DNA of 64,000 bases from the NCBI GenBank assembly GCA_960531495.1, contig OY482866.1, positions 9,746,207 through 9,810,206 on the forward strand. The letters run 5' to 3'. The stretch is from Zeus faber (Eukaryota > Chordata > Actinopteri > Zeiformes > Zeidae). The first letter of the stretch is position 1. Each line of letters begins with the position of its first letter. The position numbers and the translations under genes are program-made. Below, piece by piece: positions 1 to 12,050 of the stretch. Below the pieces are notes generated by a model. That model had not been told where the DNA came from. It was given only the letters and a program-made list of their open reading frames with translations, and did no database searches.

Positions 1-89
1 GTTCTGCCTTTCACAGAACCCAGAAAACTGTAATACGTACCAAACAACACTGGACGCTGAGTATTGCTGCCTGCAGCTATCATCATCAT

Positions 90-246
90 TATTATCATTA
101 TTTTTATGCGCATCATCGTCATCGTCATCGTCATCATTTCCACTCATAACTGCAATGCTGGTGGTGCCAAGCAAAGCCTCCCCGCAGGCCTCCACGACCT
201 CCTGGATGAACTCTTCGTCGTAGACAACCCTCTGCTTTAGTCTTCT
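90..246 (-). pseudogene. Exon-like coding fragment, unknown product (copy A)
   Basis: On the minus strand an open frame begins right after a good splice acceptor (pyrimidine tract, then CAG, at 247-255). It reads RRLKQRVVYDEEFIQ, then VVEACGEALLGTTSIA, then a run of about eight Asp and an Asn/Asp-rich tail coded by a GAT/GAC repeat. The frame is shared by the copies near 36,750-36,895 and 61,040-61,200; the hydrophilic core is well kept and the acidic tail varies. I do not recognise the family. It may be a 3' exon of the gene whose other exons lie near 4,600-5,400, but no continuous gene can be traced. Confidence 0.35.
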
Positions 247-250
247 CTGA

Positions 251-1227
251 AATGAAAAATAGAAGTAGTGTCTATAAGCAGTGAGGCAAACAGTGTAGAT
301 ACCGTACGTTTAAGTTATAGCGTTGAGTAATACCTGAGTAGTGCCTGCGGGTGCAGGGGGCAACAGAGACCCTATCTTTAAAAGAAAGAACAAAAAAGGC
401 ACAGTTGAATGAGCGGAGACTTAGGGATGAAATATGAAAGTACTCTGTACTCTGTGACCTTGAAGGCCAGTTTGGCCCGCCTGGATGTGGTGGCTGTCTT
501 GTGGTGATCTTAAAAATCGAAAACAAGTTTGCATTTGTTTTTGGTATATTGGTATAAAGGCCCATTTTTTTTAATCTGATTTTATCTCTACTGTTTTTTT
601 ACAATAGGGTATCCTACATAACACAATTGTTGCAAAAGTCAAAGACTGGGTGTAGTGGTACAAGTGTTAAAATAACTTGACAATTCATCAATTCAGATGT
701 GATACTCGATTCAGATACTCAAAAAATCAACAAAATATCCTTTGGAGTATATAATAAACCTTACACATTAAGCTCTATCAATAAATCCCAATCTCTCAAA
801 ACCAGGTATACAATTAAAAACTGGGCAGAGCATTACATATCTCTGTTTATAAAATATATGTACAGAGCATACGTACAGCATACAGCGTACAGAAAGTGCA
901 GCATACGGGCGTTGGGTAGAGCGTAGTTTTTTTTTTACGTTTTTGGGGGGACATCGCCATACAAACTGGATCTGCTACGCCTCGCCGCAACCATGAGAAG
1001 TCAGGGAAGGATTTTCCATGTATTTATCATTTTTAGGTCCTTATTAGATAACTTTTGGGTCCTTTTTAGGTCCTAGGACCAGACAAATGGGTGAGATTCA
1101 AATATGTGTCCCACTGGACCGATTCCCAAATTGTTGCGCGTGTCTAAATTCTCCACAAGCTGCCAAATTATTTAAAAAAGCTTTCTGGAAGGAAAATGAG
1201 ATTTTTCCAAATGAATGTTCCTTTGTC
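251..1227. other. Spacer shared by units A, C and D
   Basis: AT-rich sequence without a convincing gene. It recurs almost unchanged at 61,203-62,189 and, more diverged, at 37,320-38,195. Short open frames here are not kept across copies. Unit B has lost most of it. Confidence 0.6.
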
Positions 1228-1412
1228 TCTGCTGGAGAGATGAGAGTTACATTGGGGGAAGGATGCTGAGGAGAAGGCCAAAGAGAAGGTTTATGGATGT
1301 GGTGAGGGAGGATCTGCAGGCCATTGGTGATAAAATGCGCAGAACAGAAGATATTGAAGGCAGATGATCCGCTGTGGCGACCCCTAACAGGAGCAGCCCA
1401 AAAGAAAAAGAA
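1228..1412 (+). repeat. LINE 3'-end fragment (copy A)
   Basis: The stretch GGTTTATGGATGTGGTGAGG ... GATCCGCTGTGGCG ... GGAGCAGCC ... AAAAGAAAAAG matches, from memory, the very common 3' end of a fish non-LTR retrotransposon that codes a basic C-terminus followed by an A-rich tail. The same fragment sits at the same relative place near 18,908, 38,196 and 62,190, so the insertion predates the unit duplications. It is frameshifted and far too short to be active. Confidence 0.55.
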
Positions 1413-1733
1413 TAATGTTCCTTTGGGTTTTTTTTTAATCTCTCAATGTATTTTTCAGAACAGAGTTTAGTATATATAAATAGTAGATAAATGTTAAACC
1501 GTCAAGTTAAATATTCCTGTTAGATTACAATGGTGAATACAGTTCACTTACCGAGAGGCTGAACAGCGCGAATGCCGATCGATGGTTTCCTTTAAAGCGA
1601 CCATCCCAGTGAAGATCATTCCTCCAAATTCCATGTGATGTGAAGTCACAATGTGAAACCTGAATGTGAAGATGAAACAGAATATTTTCAAGAACCTTAG
1701 CAGGAGACCGACAACACACCCGTTGCTGTTACA

Positions 1734-2108
1734 ATGGAAGAAGTGAAGGACGTGATGAAGTCTGTTGATGTTGGTGATGCAGATTATGAACAAGTAGCAA
1801 TGGACAAGTCTCCCTGCAAATACGGCCAGGGGCGAAAATATAATGACAGGTTTGGCCAGGAGTCATGTACAAAGAAACTGGATCATGATTTTATCTATAG
1901 ATCACGCTACATGATTGCAGCCTTAACAAAGCCGGCAGGCCGGAGCATCTATCTAAAGTTTGATTTTGTTTTCTCCCATCACTGCTGTTTTTCCTCTGCT
2001 GTGAAAGAAAGTGTAGGATTTTTTTTAGATTTTATATTCGTATCTTTCACCGTTCTTTTCAACATCTACAGAAGGGCCAATCTGCCAGAGGCAGTGAAAT
2101 GTGCATAA
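1734..2108 (+). pseudogene. Coding-like fragment, unknown product (copy A)
   Basis: A 124-codon open frame starting MEEVKDVMKSVDVGDADYEQ and containing CKYGQGRKYNDRFGQ. The first 70 or so residues look protein-like (acidic, then basic and aromatic); the last third is hydrophobic and differs between copies, as if reading into an intron. Equivalent frames lie at 38,914 and 62,686. In the middle copy the frame can be followed further 5' through an acidic stretch to one in-frame stop; here a deletion has joined the upstream side to GAATGTGAAGATGAAAC. I cannot assign a family. Probably an exon relic. Confidence 0.3.
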
Positions 2109-2323
2109 AATATTGCGACATGCAATCAAATAATTTCCATTTGTGAACAATAAGTAACAAGTGCAGCTGCTTTAATTAACATTTCACTCAAATAAGATTT
2201 CGATCAAATCAAAAATACAATAAATATGGCAACTAGATCTAAATAAATAATAAGGTTTATGGTGTTGTCGGTCTTGGTTGGGACGTCCCGTTGACATATT
2301 TTAAACAATAAATATTTCCGTCC

Positions 2324-2362
2324 GCTTTGGCGACCCCCAACAGGAGCAGCCGAAAGAGGAAG
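2324..2362 (+). repeat. Short LINE-tail relic (copy A)
   Basis: CCGCTTTGGCGACCCCCAAC followed by AGGAGCAGCCGAAAGAGGAAG resembles the same LINE 3' end as at 1,228-1,412. It is repeated near 39,524 and 63,276. Confidence 0.4.
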
Positions 2363-2694
2363 TGCTCCCAATTTCCCACTGATACAATTTGTGGAAAAGT
2401 GATTAGAACAATCATAGCCCATTGTTAATGCTGGACAAATGGCATTGCCACTTCAGTATGAACAATGTCAATGATCAGGAGGCAACAAGTACATATGCCA
2501 GAATTTAATGCAGTTACACTTTATTGTATTTACAGGAGGCATTCATCCAGACGGATGAAGTTGTATGATACATATGCACAGCGAGCACAGAACCAATACA
2601 GCACAAAGCAGCGCGTCAACACAGTAGAGCCATAGCACCTCCCTTCGGTCACGACTAGCAACACCTCAATGGAGGAATAAACAACATAAACTCG

Positions 2695-2706
2695 TCTTGC
2701 TTCAAC
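2695..2706 (-). terminator. U1 3' box (copy A)
   Basis: On the minus strand GTTGAAGCAAGA begins 8 bases past the U1 RNA end and fits the snRNA 3'-end formation consensus GTTTN(0-3)AAARNNAGA loosely. The copy C version, GTTGAAAAAAGA, fits better. Confidence 0.5.
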
Positions 2707-2713
2707 ATTGTAT

Positions 2714-2877
2714 CAGGGGAGAGCGCGAACGCAGTCCCCCACTACCAGAAATAATGCAGTCGAGATTCCCACATTTGGGGAATTCGCAGAGGTCAACCCA
2801 ACCGGAGTGCAATGGCCGGGCCTCACCCTGGGTGAACCACCTTCATGATCATGGTGTCTCCCCTGCCAGGTAAGTAT
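2714..2877 (-). ncRNA. U1 spliceosomal snRNA (copy A)
   Basis: A full-length 164-nt U1 gene on the minus strand. The 5' end ATACTTACCTGG, which pairs with pre-mRNA 5' splice sites, is intact. Stem-loop I carries GATCATGAAGG, compatible with the U1-70K loop AUCANGAAG; stem-loop II carries the U1A-binding ATTGCACTCC; the Sm-site region reads ATTTCTGG; the 3' stem runs from GGGGGACTGCG to CTCTCCCCTG. All structural parts are present, so it is probably functional and acts in nuclear U1 snRNP. It lies in the histone unit about 4.6 kb from the nearest H2B. A PSE-like element is upstream and a 3' box downstream. Confidence 0.95.
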
Positions 2878-2917
2878 GAGTTGTACACGCCAGGCATGGA
2901 GGACTCACTCTGCCAAG

Positions 2918-2936
2918 TGCACGTCAGCCTCACGGT
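2918..2936 (-). promoter_or_regulatory. Candidate U1 PSE (copy A)
   Basis: ACCGTGAGGCTGACGTGCA on the minus strand lies at -41 to -59 from the U1 start, where snRNA genes carry the proximal sequence element. It is kept in all three U1 copies. No distal element was recognised. Confidence 0.45.
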
Positions 2937-2937
2937 T

Positions 2938-3537
2938 TTAGCATTTCAACATGTTTGCCTATAAACACACTATACTATAAATCTATCTCCCTCTATATAT
3001 ATAAGTAGTCACTTCTCTACATCCATTCGATCTCAGACGCCACAAAATGTTTTGATTACAAATAGAGTTCCTTATGTTCTCCCATCATGCAATGCGGTAT
3101 TGTGACGCTACCTTCCTCTAACAGAGACAGAAAACAAACGAAAGAATAATAAATAAAAGAAAAGCTGTGCACATATCACACGTGATAAAGGATAAACTAC
3201 CACAAACACCAAATTATTACATTAATGTAAAATGTCAACTCGTATTATTGGTATTAGAATCCGACCCGCAAGAACAGTTTTACAAGTGATAAGAAAGAAA
3301 CGCACAAATACTAAAGTGGACTCTGTCGTTAACGATAAACACATGTGAATTCATTCACTACGGTTCATTAACACTGAATTAATAATGCTGTTGTGATTTT
3401 AGGCATTAATATAAATCCAGCAAGACAGACCCCTTGCTAAATGATTCCCTAATTCTGACACCGACTGGTGGTGATTCGAACCAACTACACCTAAATGCTA
3501 TGTGATTGTTTTTTTGCGCAAACTTTTTGTTTTAGCG
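2938..3537. other. U1 upstream spacer
   Basis: AT-rich sequence without a recognised gene. Copy C lacks about 130 bp (between CATGTTTGC and GGTATTGTGACG) that copies A and D carry; a GC dinucleotide is shared at the junction. A U1 distal element may lie here but was not identified. Confidence 0.5.
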
Positions 3538-3538
3538 C

Positions 3539-3586
<48 letters not shown>
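3538..3586. repeat. (AAT)n microsatellite
   Basis: About 16 perfect AAT units. The equivalent site in unit C (40,813-40,878) has changed into an ATA block followed by an ACA block. Confidence 0.95.
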
Positions 3587-3588
<2 letters not shown>

Positions 3589-3799
3589 CAATAAAAAAAT
3601 GTATTTAATTATCGCAAACTATCGTCACTATCTCACCATGAAATGTTTCTGAAACCTGGCTTTATAAAAAATGTCTGCAGTCACAATTTACACCGAAGTG
3701 GAGTGAAAAACTCACCATGAGGACGTCAGCTCAGGTCCCACTTCTCCTCTGATAGTCCATTTAAAACGAATTCACTCGGCGACATAACCTGCCACATTC

Positions 3800-4108
3800 T
3801 TATTGAACAAATACAATATTTCCAAGTGTTGACGTTATTCCAACGAGGACAAAATGAATCCACTCGTCCTCGTCCATGTGTGACCTGTGAAAGTTGTCAG
3901 ACGGAGACTTAACTGGTTGAAAACGAGCTGCGAGTTTATAGGTGAAACCGTCACTGATGTAAAACCAAACTGTATTTATCAAGCGGCTGAGAATGACTCG
4001 TAGGAATTGGGTTAAAAGTTTGAGTAGAACATTAAAGTTAGTTGTGACGTTCACTTCACTTACTCTCAGCGAGGAGTGGGATTTTACTTTGAGACTGAAT
4101 GACGTCAC
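3800..4108 (-). other. CRE-type promoter and possible first exon (copy A)
   Basis: On the minus strand two CRE-like sites, TGACGTAA (4113-4120) and TGACGTCA (4100-4107), precede a TATA-less stretch with a possible splice donor GAGA|GTAAGTGA near 4,060. A 102-codon open frame starts inside the CRE, and 90% or more of its residues recur at 41,083-41,376, but I recognise no domain. I read it as a promoter plus 5' exon of an unknown gene rather than a proven coding sequence. Confidence 0.3.
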
Positions 4109-4120
4109 CGTTTTACGTCA

Positions 4121-4559
4121 GCCATAAAGTAGAACTATTGTAACCAGATAAGTAATGTAAATATGTTGTATTTTCCATGTTGAGTCTTTTGTTTTATGCT
4201 TGTTTATTTCCAGTTTTTCCAGATTTCAAACCACGATATATACTTAATATTAATGTCGCCTTCTACTCCTATCAGACCTGGACCAGCTCCACTATACAAC
4301 GAGATGTACAACATTTTTCATTGTTATTGCAAAGCAGAGCAGCGTTCCATTTTAGAAGAAGGCTCCAAGGAGATCATAATGTTAAGATGGGATCCCAAAT
4401 CACACTTTCTTGGTACATGTGGTAATCCCTCCAACCGCCATTCAATATGCAACAAGATTTGGATTTAATAATTTACAACCAAACTCTTATAATGACTTAA
4501 ATTTAATTAAAAACTATTCTAGTTTTATCAGTTTGATTGCTATTTTATTAAGTTAATAT
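4121..4559. other. AT-rich spacer
   Basis: The left part matches 41,400-41,640. From about 4,378 the sequence differs from unit C, which carries a U1 fragment at the equivalent place. No gene seen. Confidence 0.5.
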
Positions 4560-4639
4560 TTTAATAAAAACATTTTGAGCAAAGAAACAATATCTCAGAA
4601 GGTGGCTTAGGGTCTGTTGGTATTTGCACATTAGTGCAG

Positions 4640-5376
4640 TGTGAATGGCTGCATCGAACTGACCGATCCAATGGAAAATATCCAGATGCACCACCATGCC
4701 ATTGTTTACCCAAGCCTGAACCAAGGTTTCCAGAGCCGTCAGGCCTTGTTGGGGACAACACCCACGGGTGATGTACAGGATCTTGGGCAGACTGGTTGGC
4801 CTGCTGGAACCTGTCCATCACGAAACAACACATAGGCCCCAGACTCTCGGAGGACTCCTCACACGTTAACATGTTAACCTTTGAAAGATGTGAGAAACTC
4901 TAATTGTTCCAGATTGAGATTGTACTGTTATGTTAATTAATTTGTCTGTAAAACACCATGAGACACTTCATTTAAAAATGAAATACTGATGAAAAAAAAC
5001 CCAGCAGGCATGATGAAGGAGACGAGCAGAGGGCATCTCTCTTGGAGGAGGTGGAGAAAATGTGTCCCGGCGCTGACACAATCCCCCTGGGTTCCGCTGG
5101 ACTCATCAGTAGGGTGGTATACAAGTCCTTCCTCTGGAGATAATCCTCAAAGTGATTCTCCTGAATCCGTTGCCACACCTTCACCACGTTGTTCCTTCAG
5201 TCTGGTATCGCAGAAGCCGCCACCACATTCTTGTCCGCACCACGTCTGTAAAGTAATCAATATGGCAAGATTGTCTGATGTTACTTCTTTAAGGCATGTT
5301 AGGTGTACACAAATGTTCAGTGCACTCACTTCTTGGTGAGGATGTCAGGGAACATGGCTTGGTGAGCCTCACTGAG
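4640..5376 (-). pseudogene. Broken multi-exon gene of an expanded fish family (copy A)
   Basis: Minus-strand pieces in order: an exon end reading AMFPDILTKK with donor GTGAGTG (about 5,331-5,376); an exon from acceptor 5,246 with VVKVWQRIQENHFEDYLQRK, then DLYTTLLMSPAEPRGI; then LTCEESSESLGPM and VMDRFQQANQ (about 4,800-4,870); then, after a frameshift, RGCCPQQGLTALETLVQAWV and NGMVVHLDIFHWIG down to 4,640. From memory these match a lineage-expanded fish protein annotated with a DUF6729-type domain, of unknown function; family name uncertain. Deletions and the frameshift make this copy non-functional. Unit C has the matching copy. Confidence 0.5.
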
Positions 5377-6311
5377 ATGAGACAAACTTAAATCCAAAGC
5401 ACGACCCCAAACACAATCAAGTTGCATTAACAGTTCTTTACGAGGGGTACACGCAAAAAAAAAAAAAAAGAGGAAAGGGGGTCAAAACAGGTCATCAGTT
5501 TGTAAGGCAAATTCAAAGGGGATGGGCGAAGTGAATCCAAATACCAGAAAGAACCAAATCAGAATGGTACACTGGAAAGCGAGGTGGAAAAAATAATTTT
5601 GCAGGGGCTGAGTGAAACTGGACCAGTATATCGATCGGGTGCAGGTCACGTCAGGGGCTGGAGAGAGTGACTATCTGAAACGATTGGAGACCATGACGGC
5701 ATATATGACAAACAAAGAAGTTAGCATCCAATAATCGAGGTGTAACATTTAGTGTTAAATGTTATACTTTGTTTTGAAATTATTCATTTACAGGGGAATT
5801 TGGAGATATCACGATTGCAATCCACTTAAATGCTCCTAGTTTAAAAAATGTGTGTGGGGAATGTGCGTCAGAAAGACAACAGTTCTTTCTTAGTCATTTG
5901 CTTCTATCTAGTGGCTGAGAGATGTAAACACACCCGACGGAGCGACACACCACACTTTACACCGACAAATTCCTCAATTTGGAAAATGTACTTGGGGAGA
6001 ATGTACAAGATGTACAAGATCATCCCAAACAAGAAATTTACTTATTGTCATGTTCGAAACATTCAAAAATTGTTATATTTAAGGATTTATCATTATTGTA
6101 GTTTTTCCAAAATAACGTTTTTCTTCATGATTTTTCATGTCCGCCCATCCCGGACACAATTTTCATTAGTACTCATGCTGTACACTCCTCCTTGATGATT
6201 TCACCTTTTGTTTCATCTCAACAATAATCAGAAAGGTGAAGGTGTCAATCGTTTTCAACCATTTCGGGAGGAGGCACTTTTGGATCATTTGTGCAGCACA
6301 TTGTCTGCTTT
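5377..6311. other. Spacer shared with unit C
   Basis: Matches 44,165-45,111 with small indels. It holds an A-run near 5,455 and no recognisable gene. Unit B lacks it. Confidence 0.5.
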
Positions 6312-6380
6312 TGGCGTCATGAGAAACCACGTGACCCCGACCCAGCTCTGGACCAATCAGTACATCCAGCTCTGGACCAA
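6312..6380 (+). promoter_or_regulatory. Relic of an H3 promoter (copy A)
   Basis: ACCACGTGACC ... CAGCTCTGGACCAATCAG (CCAAT at 6352-6356) matches the reverse complement of the upstream region of the unit C H3 gene at 52,455-52,515. No TATA and no H3 coding sequence follow, so an H3(+) gene has been lost to the right. The relic recurs at 45,112-45,180 and, shorter, at 20,990-21,020. Confidence 0.6.
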
Positions 6381-7329
6381 CCCTAATCAATAATATTGAT
6401 TGATCATTTTGTTTAACAAAATAACACTGTTACATCCGCGTTATGGCATGGTCACATGTATAAATATAAAAAAATAATTCTAAAAAAATTGGCCCCACCT
6501 CGTACGAGAGAGGTAGGGCATATTTTTTAATTTGTAATGTTTTAATCGGATTGTATACATATAACACTATTCTATACTTTCGGAAAACAATAACTATCTT
6601 GTATCCCACTAAAGTATCCTTAAGTGCAATAAAATAAAGGTTTTCATATACCACATCAACATCCCGTAATCCAGGTCGCTTCGAAGCTCAATAACTGCAA
6701 TTCACCGACACCAATAACAACCCTTTTGTTTATTTTTGCAATATTGAGGTTTGCATTATTTTGTGTTTAAAATGATTAAATGCCATTGTCTTATTGTCCT
6801 TTACTTTTGGCGGACTTTTCAAATAACACCAGCTGCCACGTATTAGACCACTCTGGACATAGCGCGAACGGTGCCATCACTCACAATTTGGAGATTTTAT
6901 CTTTGGAATGTTGTTCCAAAGCTCTAATGAGATTGATTCTGCTAAAATCTTAAAAAATATGACATTTACTGTATTTGTTCACTGTTTAGATGGCTATGCA
7001 TGTGTTTGTTTTATTTTCTGTTTTGTTAAATATACACCGGATGTTCATATACCCACAATAACAGTAAAATAATGTAAAACATTTGCGTTGTTAAGTCGTG
7101 TTAAATATTTAAAAAATATGAACTTTCATAATCATCCCATCTTGTTTCTCATTTTCAACCAAAAAAGATCATGTTATTACAATTGCTCTCATATGATAAC
7201 CATGCACTGCATCTGACACGATGTAAGTGTTTTTAATAATCAGCTAAAAAGTAATTTACAAAACTCAGTTTCTGTGTTGTAGTCATAAAATACAACTGGC
7301 GCATGCCCAGTGTCGCTTGCAAACTCTAC
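6381..7329. other. H2B(+) upstream spacer
   Basis: Conserved with 21,020-22,169 and 45,181-46,190. No gene seen. The unit B and C versions keep a block near GCACAGCGCAAGACTTTGCG that this copy has lost. Confidence 0.5.
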
Positions 7330-7386
7330 CCAATCACGTTGAGGGATTCACAGAGCAAAATTTGCATCAAGATTCTATTATATAAA
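7330..7386 (+). promoter_or_regulatory. H2B promoter
   Basis: CCAAT at 7330-7334, H2B octamer ATTTGCAT at 7360-7367 (Oct-1 site) and TATAAA at 7381-7386, about 55 bases before the ATG. Confidence 0.9.
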
Positions 7387-7402
7387 GCAGCACCGGTGTT
7401 AG

Positions 7403-7813
<411 letters not shown>

Positions 7814-7840
7814 TCAGAGCGCTCATCTTCTCAAAGTAAA

Positions 7841-7856
7841 GGTCCTTTTCAGGACC
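7841..7856 (+). terminator. Histone 3' stem-loop (H2B)
   Basis: GGTCCT-TTTC-AGGACC, 6-bp perfect stem with 4-base loop, followed by ACCCAC; SLBP-type 3' end of the H2B at 7,439. Confidence 0.95.
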
Positions 7857-8278
7857 ACCCACACTGTCAAATGAAGGCTTTTCCGTTACTCAATCACAAT
7901 GAAGATTCGGTGTTTATTCCACCAATTTTATGTATATTGTTTTTATATCGGAAACTCATGCAGTTTATACACCACACTCCTCACGAATTATTAATGTATC
8001 AATTCTATAATACAAAATATTTATTTTGAACTAATTTCTTACTAAATACACTCATCCAACCAGAGCCCCTGGAGGAATACTCAAAATGGCGGGAAGTTTC
8101 CTAAAACTCAAGCCGGGGGGAAAAAGTGAGTTCAGTCCTGACAATAACTGCATAAATTAAATATAATATTGCGGCCAAGAGGGCGTTATGGAACTGTGTG
8201 TATGTATGTATATATATATATATGAGTAAAATGTATTTAATTTCCATACCACGGATGGTGGTTTGTTACTGGGGGGCG
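7857..8278. other. Spacer, inverted relative to units B and C
   Basis: Its reverse complement matches 54,625-54,960. A short TA run lies at 8,209-8,222, the counterpart of the large TA tract in unit C. No gene. Confidence 0.6.
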
Positions 8279-8294
8279 GGCTCTGAAAAGAGTC
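8279..8294 (-). terminator. Decayed histone stem-loop of psiH4
   Basis: Minus strand GACTCTTTTCAGAGCC; the second stem position is an A:C mismatch. The same mutation occurs at 54,411-54,426. Confidence 0.7.
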
Positions 8295-8323
8295 TTTGTT
8301 TAGTGGAGTTGTTGCAGAGTTTT

Positions 8324-8422
8324 ACCGCCGAAGCCGGACAGGGTGCGTCCCTGCCTCTTCAGAGCATAGACCACATCCATGGTGGTGACGGTCTTTCTTT
8401 TCGCGTACTCGGTGTAGGTGAC
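8324..8422 (-). pseudogene. Truncated histone H4 (psiH4, copy A)
   Basis: Only the last 33 codons of H4 remain, from VTYTE to GFGG. The start, N-terminal tail and most of the fold are gone: H4 promoter sequence ending TTTGTATGAC is joined directly to codon Val-86. Changes shared with the copies at 29,542 and 54,283 are His-to-Tyr after YTE, Ala-to-Thr before MDVV, and Tyr-to-Ser in RTLSGFGG. The stop has lost one T, so the frame runs on eight codons. The ATG in GTATGACC is in frame, leaving a mini-ORF. It lies on the minus strand because the block is inverted here. Confidence 0.9.
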
Positions 8423-8424
8423 GG

Positions 8425-9500
8425 TCATACAAACATGGTTTGACATTCCGTTGGAAAATTCAATTTCGCGGGTCAACAGGACGAGACTTCTGTTCCATTG
8501 GTCGTCAGTACTTGATTTGAAAATTAAATACCATAATATCTGAAAAATGAATATATCCTAATTATAATATTGCAGACAAAATGCAGTTCTACCTCTTTTC
8601 AATAAGTTACTTTTCTCTAGACAATTTTCTAAGGTATTTATCACTTTATTTTTAAAAAACTCACAATACAATTGCATTTTCACTCTGTTCTTTGTTCCAA
8701 TTGAAGTTCATTAATTGAAAATGTCATTAGTAACATTTCCATGTTCCAGAACTGAGTTATTACTTTCCAGTATGATCATTTTTAAAAATCAGATAAGGGC
8801 AGATGGTAAACCAAGCGATATAATTCTTATTTATTTAAAATTTCACTCAAACATAACTTTATTTTTTGAGCCATACAAATCTATGATAAACTTTTATAAA
8901 ATAAAATTTCATAAACAATTCCATTAAGACTCCACGGTCATGTTCGGCCATCTAGTGGCGACGACGTGAAACTACATGAAACTCAAGTCAAGAAAATAAC
9001 AATATTTATCTTAGAAAAGTAACGGTTCTTGAAATGGAACTGGGAAATAGTAGGAGGGTGAGGGGGAATAATGCATTCGTTTGTGGCGTCGGGCATTTAT
9101 TGTAAAACAGACCAGGGCCTATTTGAGTTTTCATTTGAGATTCATGAGGCCCTAATCTTCCATAAATCCTTAACTATTTCCTACCTATCGGTTCATTCCG
9201 AATAAGATTGTATTTATTTAATTTAGCAGTGGTAAAATATATAGTATGGATAGAATAGCTCATATCTGAAGGCTAAACAGATAAAGACACTTGACGTGGT
9301 TAAATGTCTCAGCAAATAATCAGTGTCCTAAATGGTGTGATGAATATTACCTGATATATTAACATTAGACAACAAACCCCTCAATGTTTCTGATCCTCTT
9401 CATCACTCTTTCGTTTTGAATAAAAGTTGTACCGTCATCACTATTTGATTTTTAAATTCAGTGTAATAAATGTAGGAAATTAAGGTTACCTTCCGTCGCC
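8425..9500. other. Inverted psiH4 upstream region and spacer
   Basis: The first 120 bases are the old H4 promoter (CCGTTGGAAAATTC ... CGCGGGT). The rest, read backwards, matches 28,400-29,535 and 53,348-54,280. The match to H1-flanking sequence stops near 9,500, where the H1/H3 block of the other units is missing. No gene. Confidence 0.65.
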
Positions 9501-10239
9501 GCCAAAAGCTTTTATCCATTACTCCATAGTGACATGAAAGTAACAAAGTTGATTTTCTTTAATTGTGCGTATGTGAGGCAAGAATACGATTCATATATTG
9601 TTTGAAATTGAATATATTGTGCATTACTTTATGAATTGAATATAAGTATACTTTTGACATCATACATGTCTATGTAACGTCAGAGTATTTACAACTAAGC
9701 CACCATGCCAGTACAAGGGTAAAGGTGCTGCAGTAAATATAATAATAAAAAGGACAATATTTGGGGAATCAGCAGCTGAGGACTGTTGAATCACCCCACA
9801 GCAGTTGCTCAGCATTGTAGGCCGCTCATAAACAGATTTCATAGTGAAATGACTTTCAAATAAATCCATCTCATGGTATCACTGTGGCATTCGTTTGTTA
9901 CATCGAATAAATTGTGTCAGTGAGTCATGTTGGACATGTTTTCATATAAGTAACTGCATTTTCATTGGGTTTTATCCTTTATATAAATGCAGACATCAAA
10001 GCTACAAGTGGATACATTTGTCGTACAGCTGATAAATAGTGGACAAAAAAAAATTGTCTAGTTATGTAATTATAACATTTTCCGGTGAGGAGGATGTTAT
10101 AAAATTGTGTTTTAAATCTAATGTGCAATCTGGATACTTTACAGAGTGGACACCCCTGGAAAGTATATTGTGATATTTTTTAGTGGATAACTTGTTCCAC
10201 GTAAGACTCTACAAGGAAGCTCTTTACAGTAAACTTGGG
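9501..10239. other. Spacer downstream of H4, inverted
   Basis: The reverse complement of 9,640-10,020 matches 22,740-23,250 and 48,141-48,545. Close to the H4 gene, TCTTTACAGT (10,221-10,230) gives AAAGA on the minus strand, a weak U7/HDE-like site. Confidence 0.5.
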
Positions 10240-10255
10240 GGCCCTGAGAAGGGCC
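10240..10255 (-). terminator. Histone 3' stem-loop (H4)
   Basis: Minus strand GGCCCT-TCTC-AGGGCC. The stem is perfect; the loop is TCTC rather than TTTC, with loop U1 and U3 kept. Confidence 0.93.
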
Positions 10256-10279
10256 TTTGTTTAGTGGAGTCGTTGCAGT

Positions 10280-10790
<511 letters not shown>

Positions 10791-11437
10791 CTTTATTTCT
10801 TTTACCTTCTGCAGTACGTCACAAACGCCCGCTCCATACTCTAATAGCATAATGTCCTCCCAGCGATTGTCATTAGAACCTGAATTATTACTTTATCTTG
10901 GCCTAAAAACGACGTGCGTTTAAAGTACCCAGTAATACTTGAAGCTGCAGTTTTGAGTTCCATGTTGCGTGCTTTATTTTGATGAATTTAATACCCAATG
11001 AACACGCAGCGATTGAGGACTCCTGTTTAACTGCTATTTTAACTATGGATGTAATGTCACACTGAAAACATGACAATTACATCCATGAATATAATTAAAT
11101 TATTTAAAATAGAATGTACCATATTTCAAGCAAACTAAAATGAAGCGCACGGTCTCATCCACCGAGAGAAACTGGTTTGTCATTTATGGACATTCTCAGT
11201 AGTATGACTGTATGGGGCTTTCCAGCTTTGGCGTTGCGTATTGATTATAATAATTATAGCTGCAGGCAGCAATAGGCAGAGTCCAGGGTGGTCGGCTCCT
11301 CATTAGAGTTGTGTTTTGTGAAGTTTATTCGTTCTGGCCTGGTTACAGTGCATTTCCACACACACGATACATATGGAATACATCATTAAATTTGGCACTG
11401 TTGACTAACGGAAAAGCCTTCATTTGACAGTGTGGGT
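10791..11437. other. Tandemly duplicated spacer, first copy
   Basis: Matches 12,055-12,675 in the same orientation and 46,718-47,350 inverted. Recognisable block: GGCCTAAAAACGACGT ... GTTTAAAGTACCCAGTAATA. No gene. Confidence 0.7.
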
Positions 11438-11453
11438 GGCCCTGAAAAGGACC
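11438..11453 (-). terminator. Histone 3' stem-loop (H2B)
   Basis: Minus strand GGTCCT-TTTC-AGGGCC; the third pair is a U:G wobble, unique among the H2B genes here. Confidence 0.93.
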
Positions 11454-11477
11454 TTTAGCTTGAGAAAAGCGCTCGGA

Positions 11478-12050
<573 letters not shown>

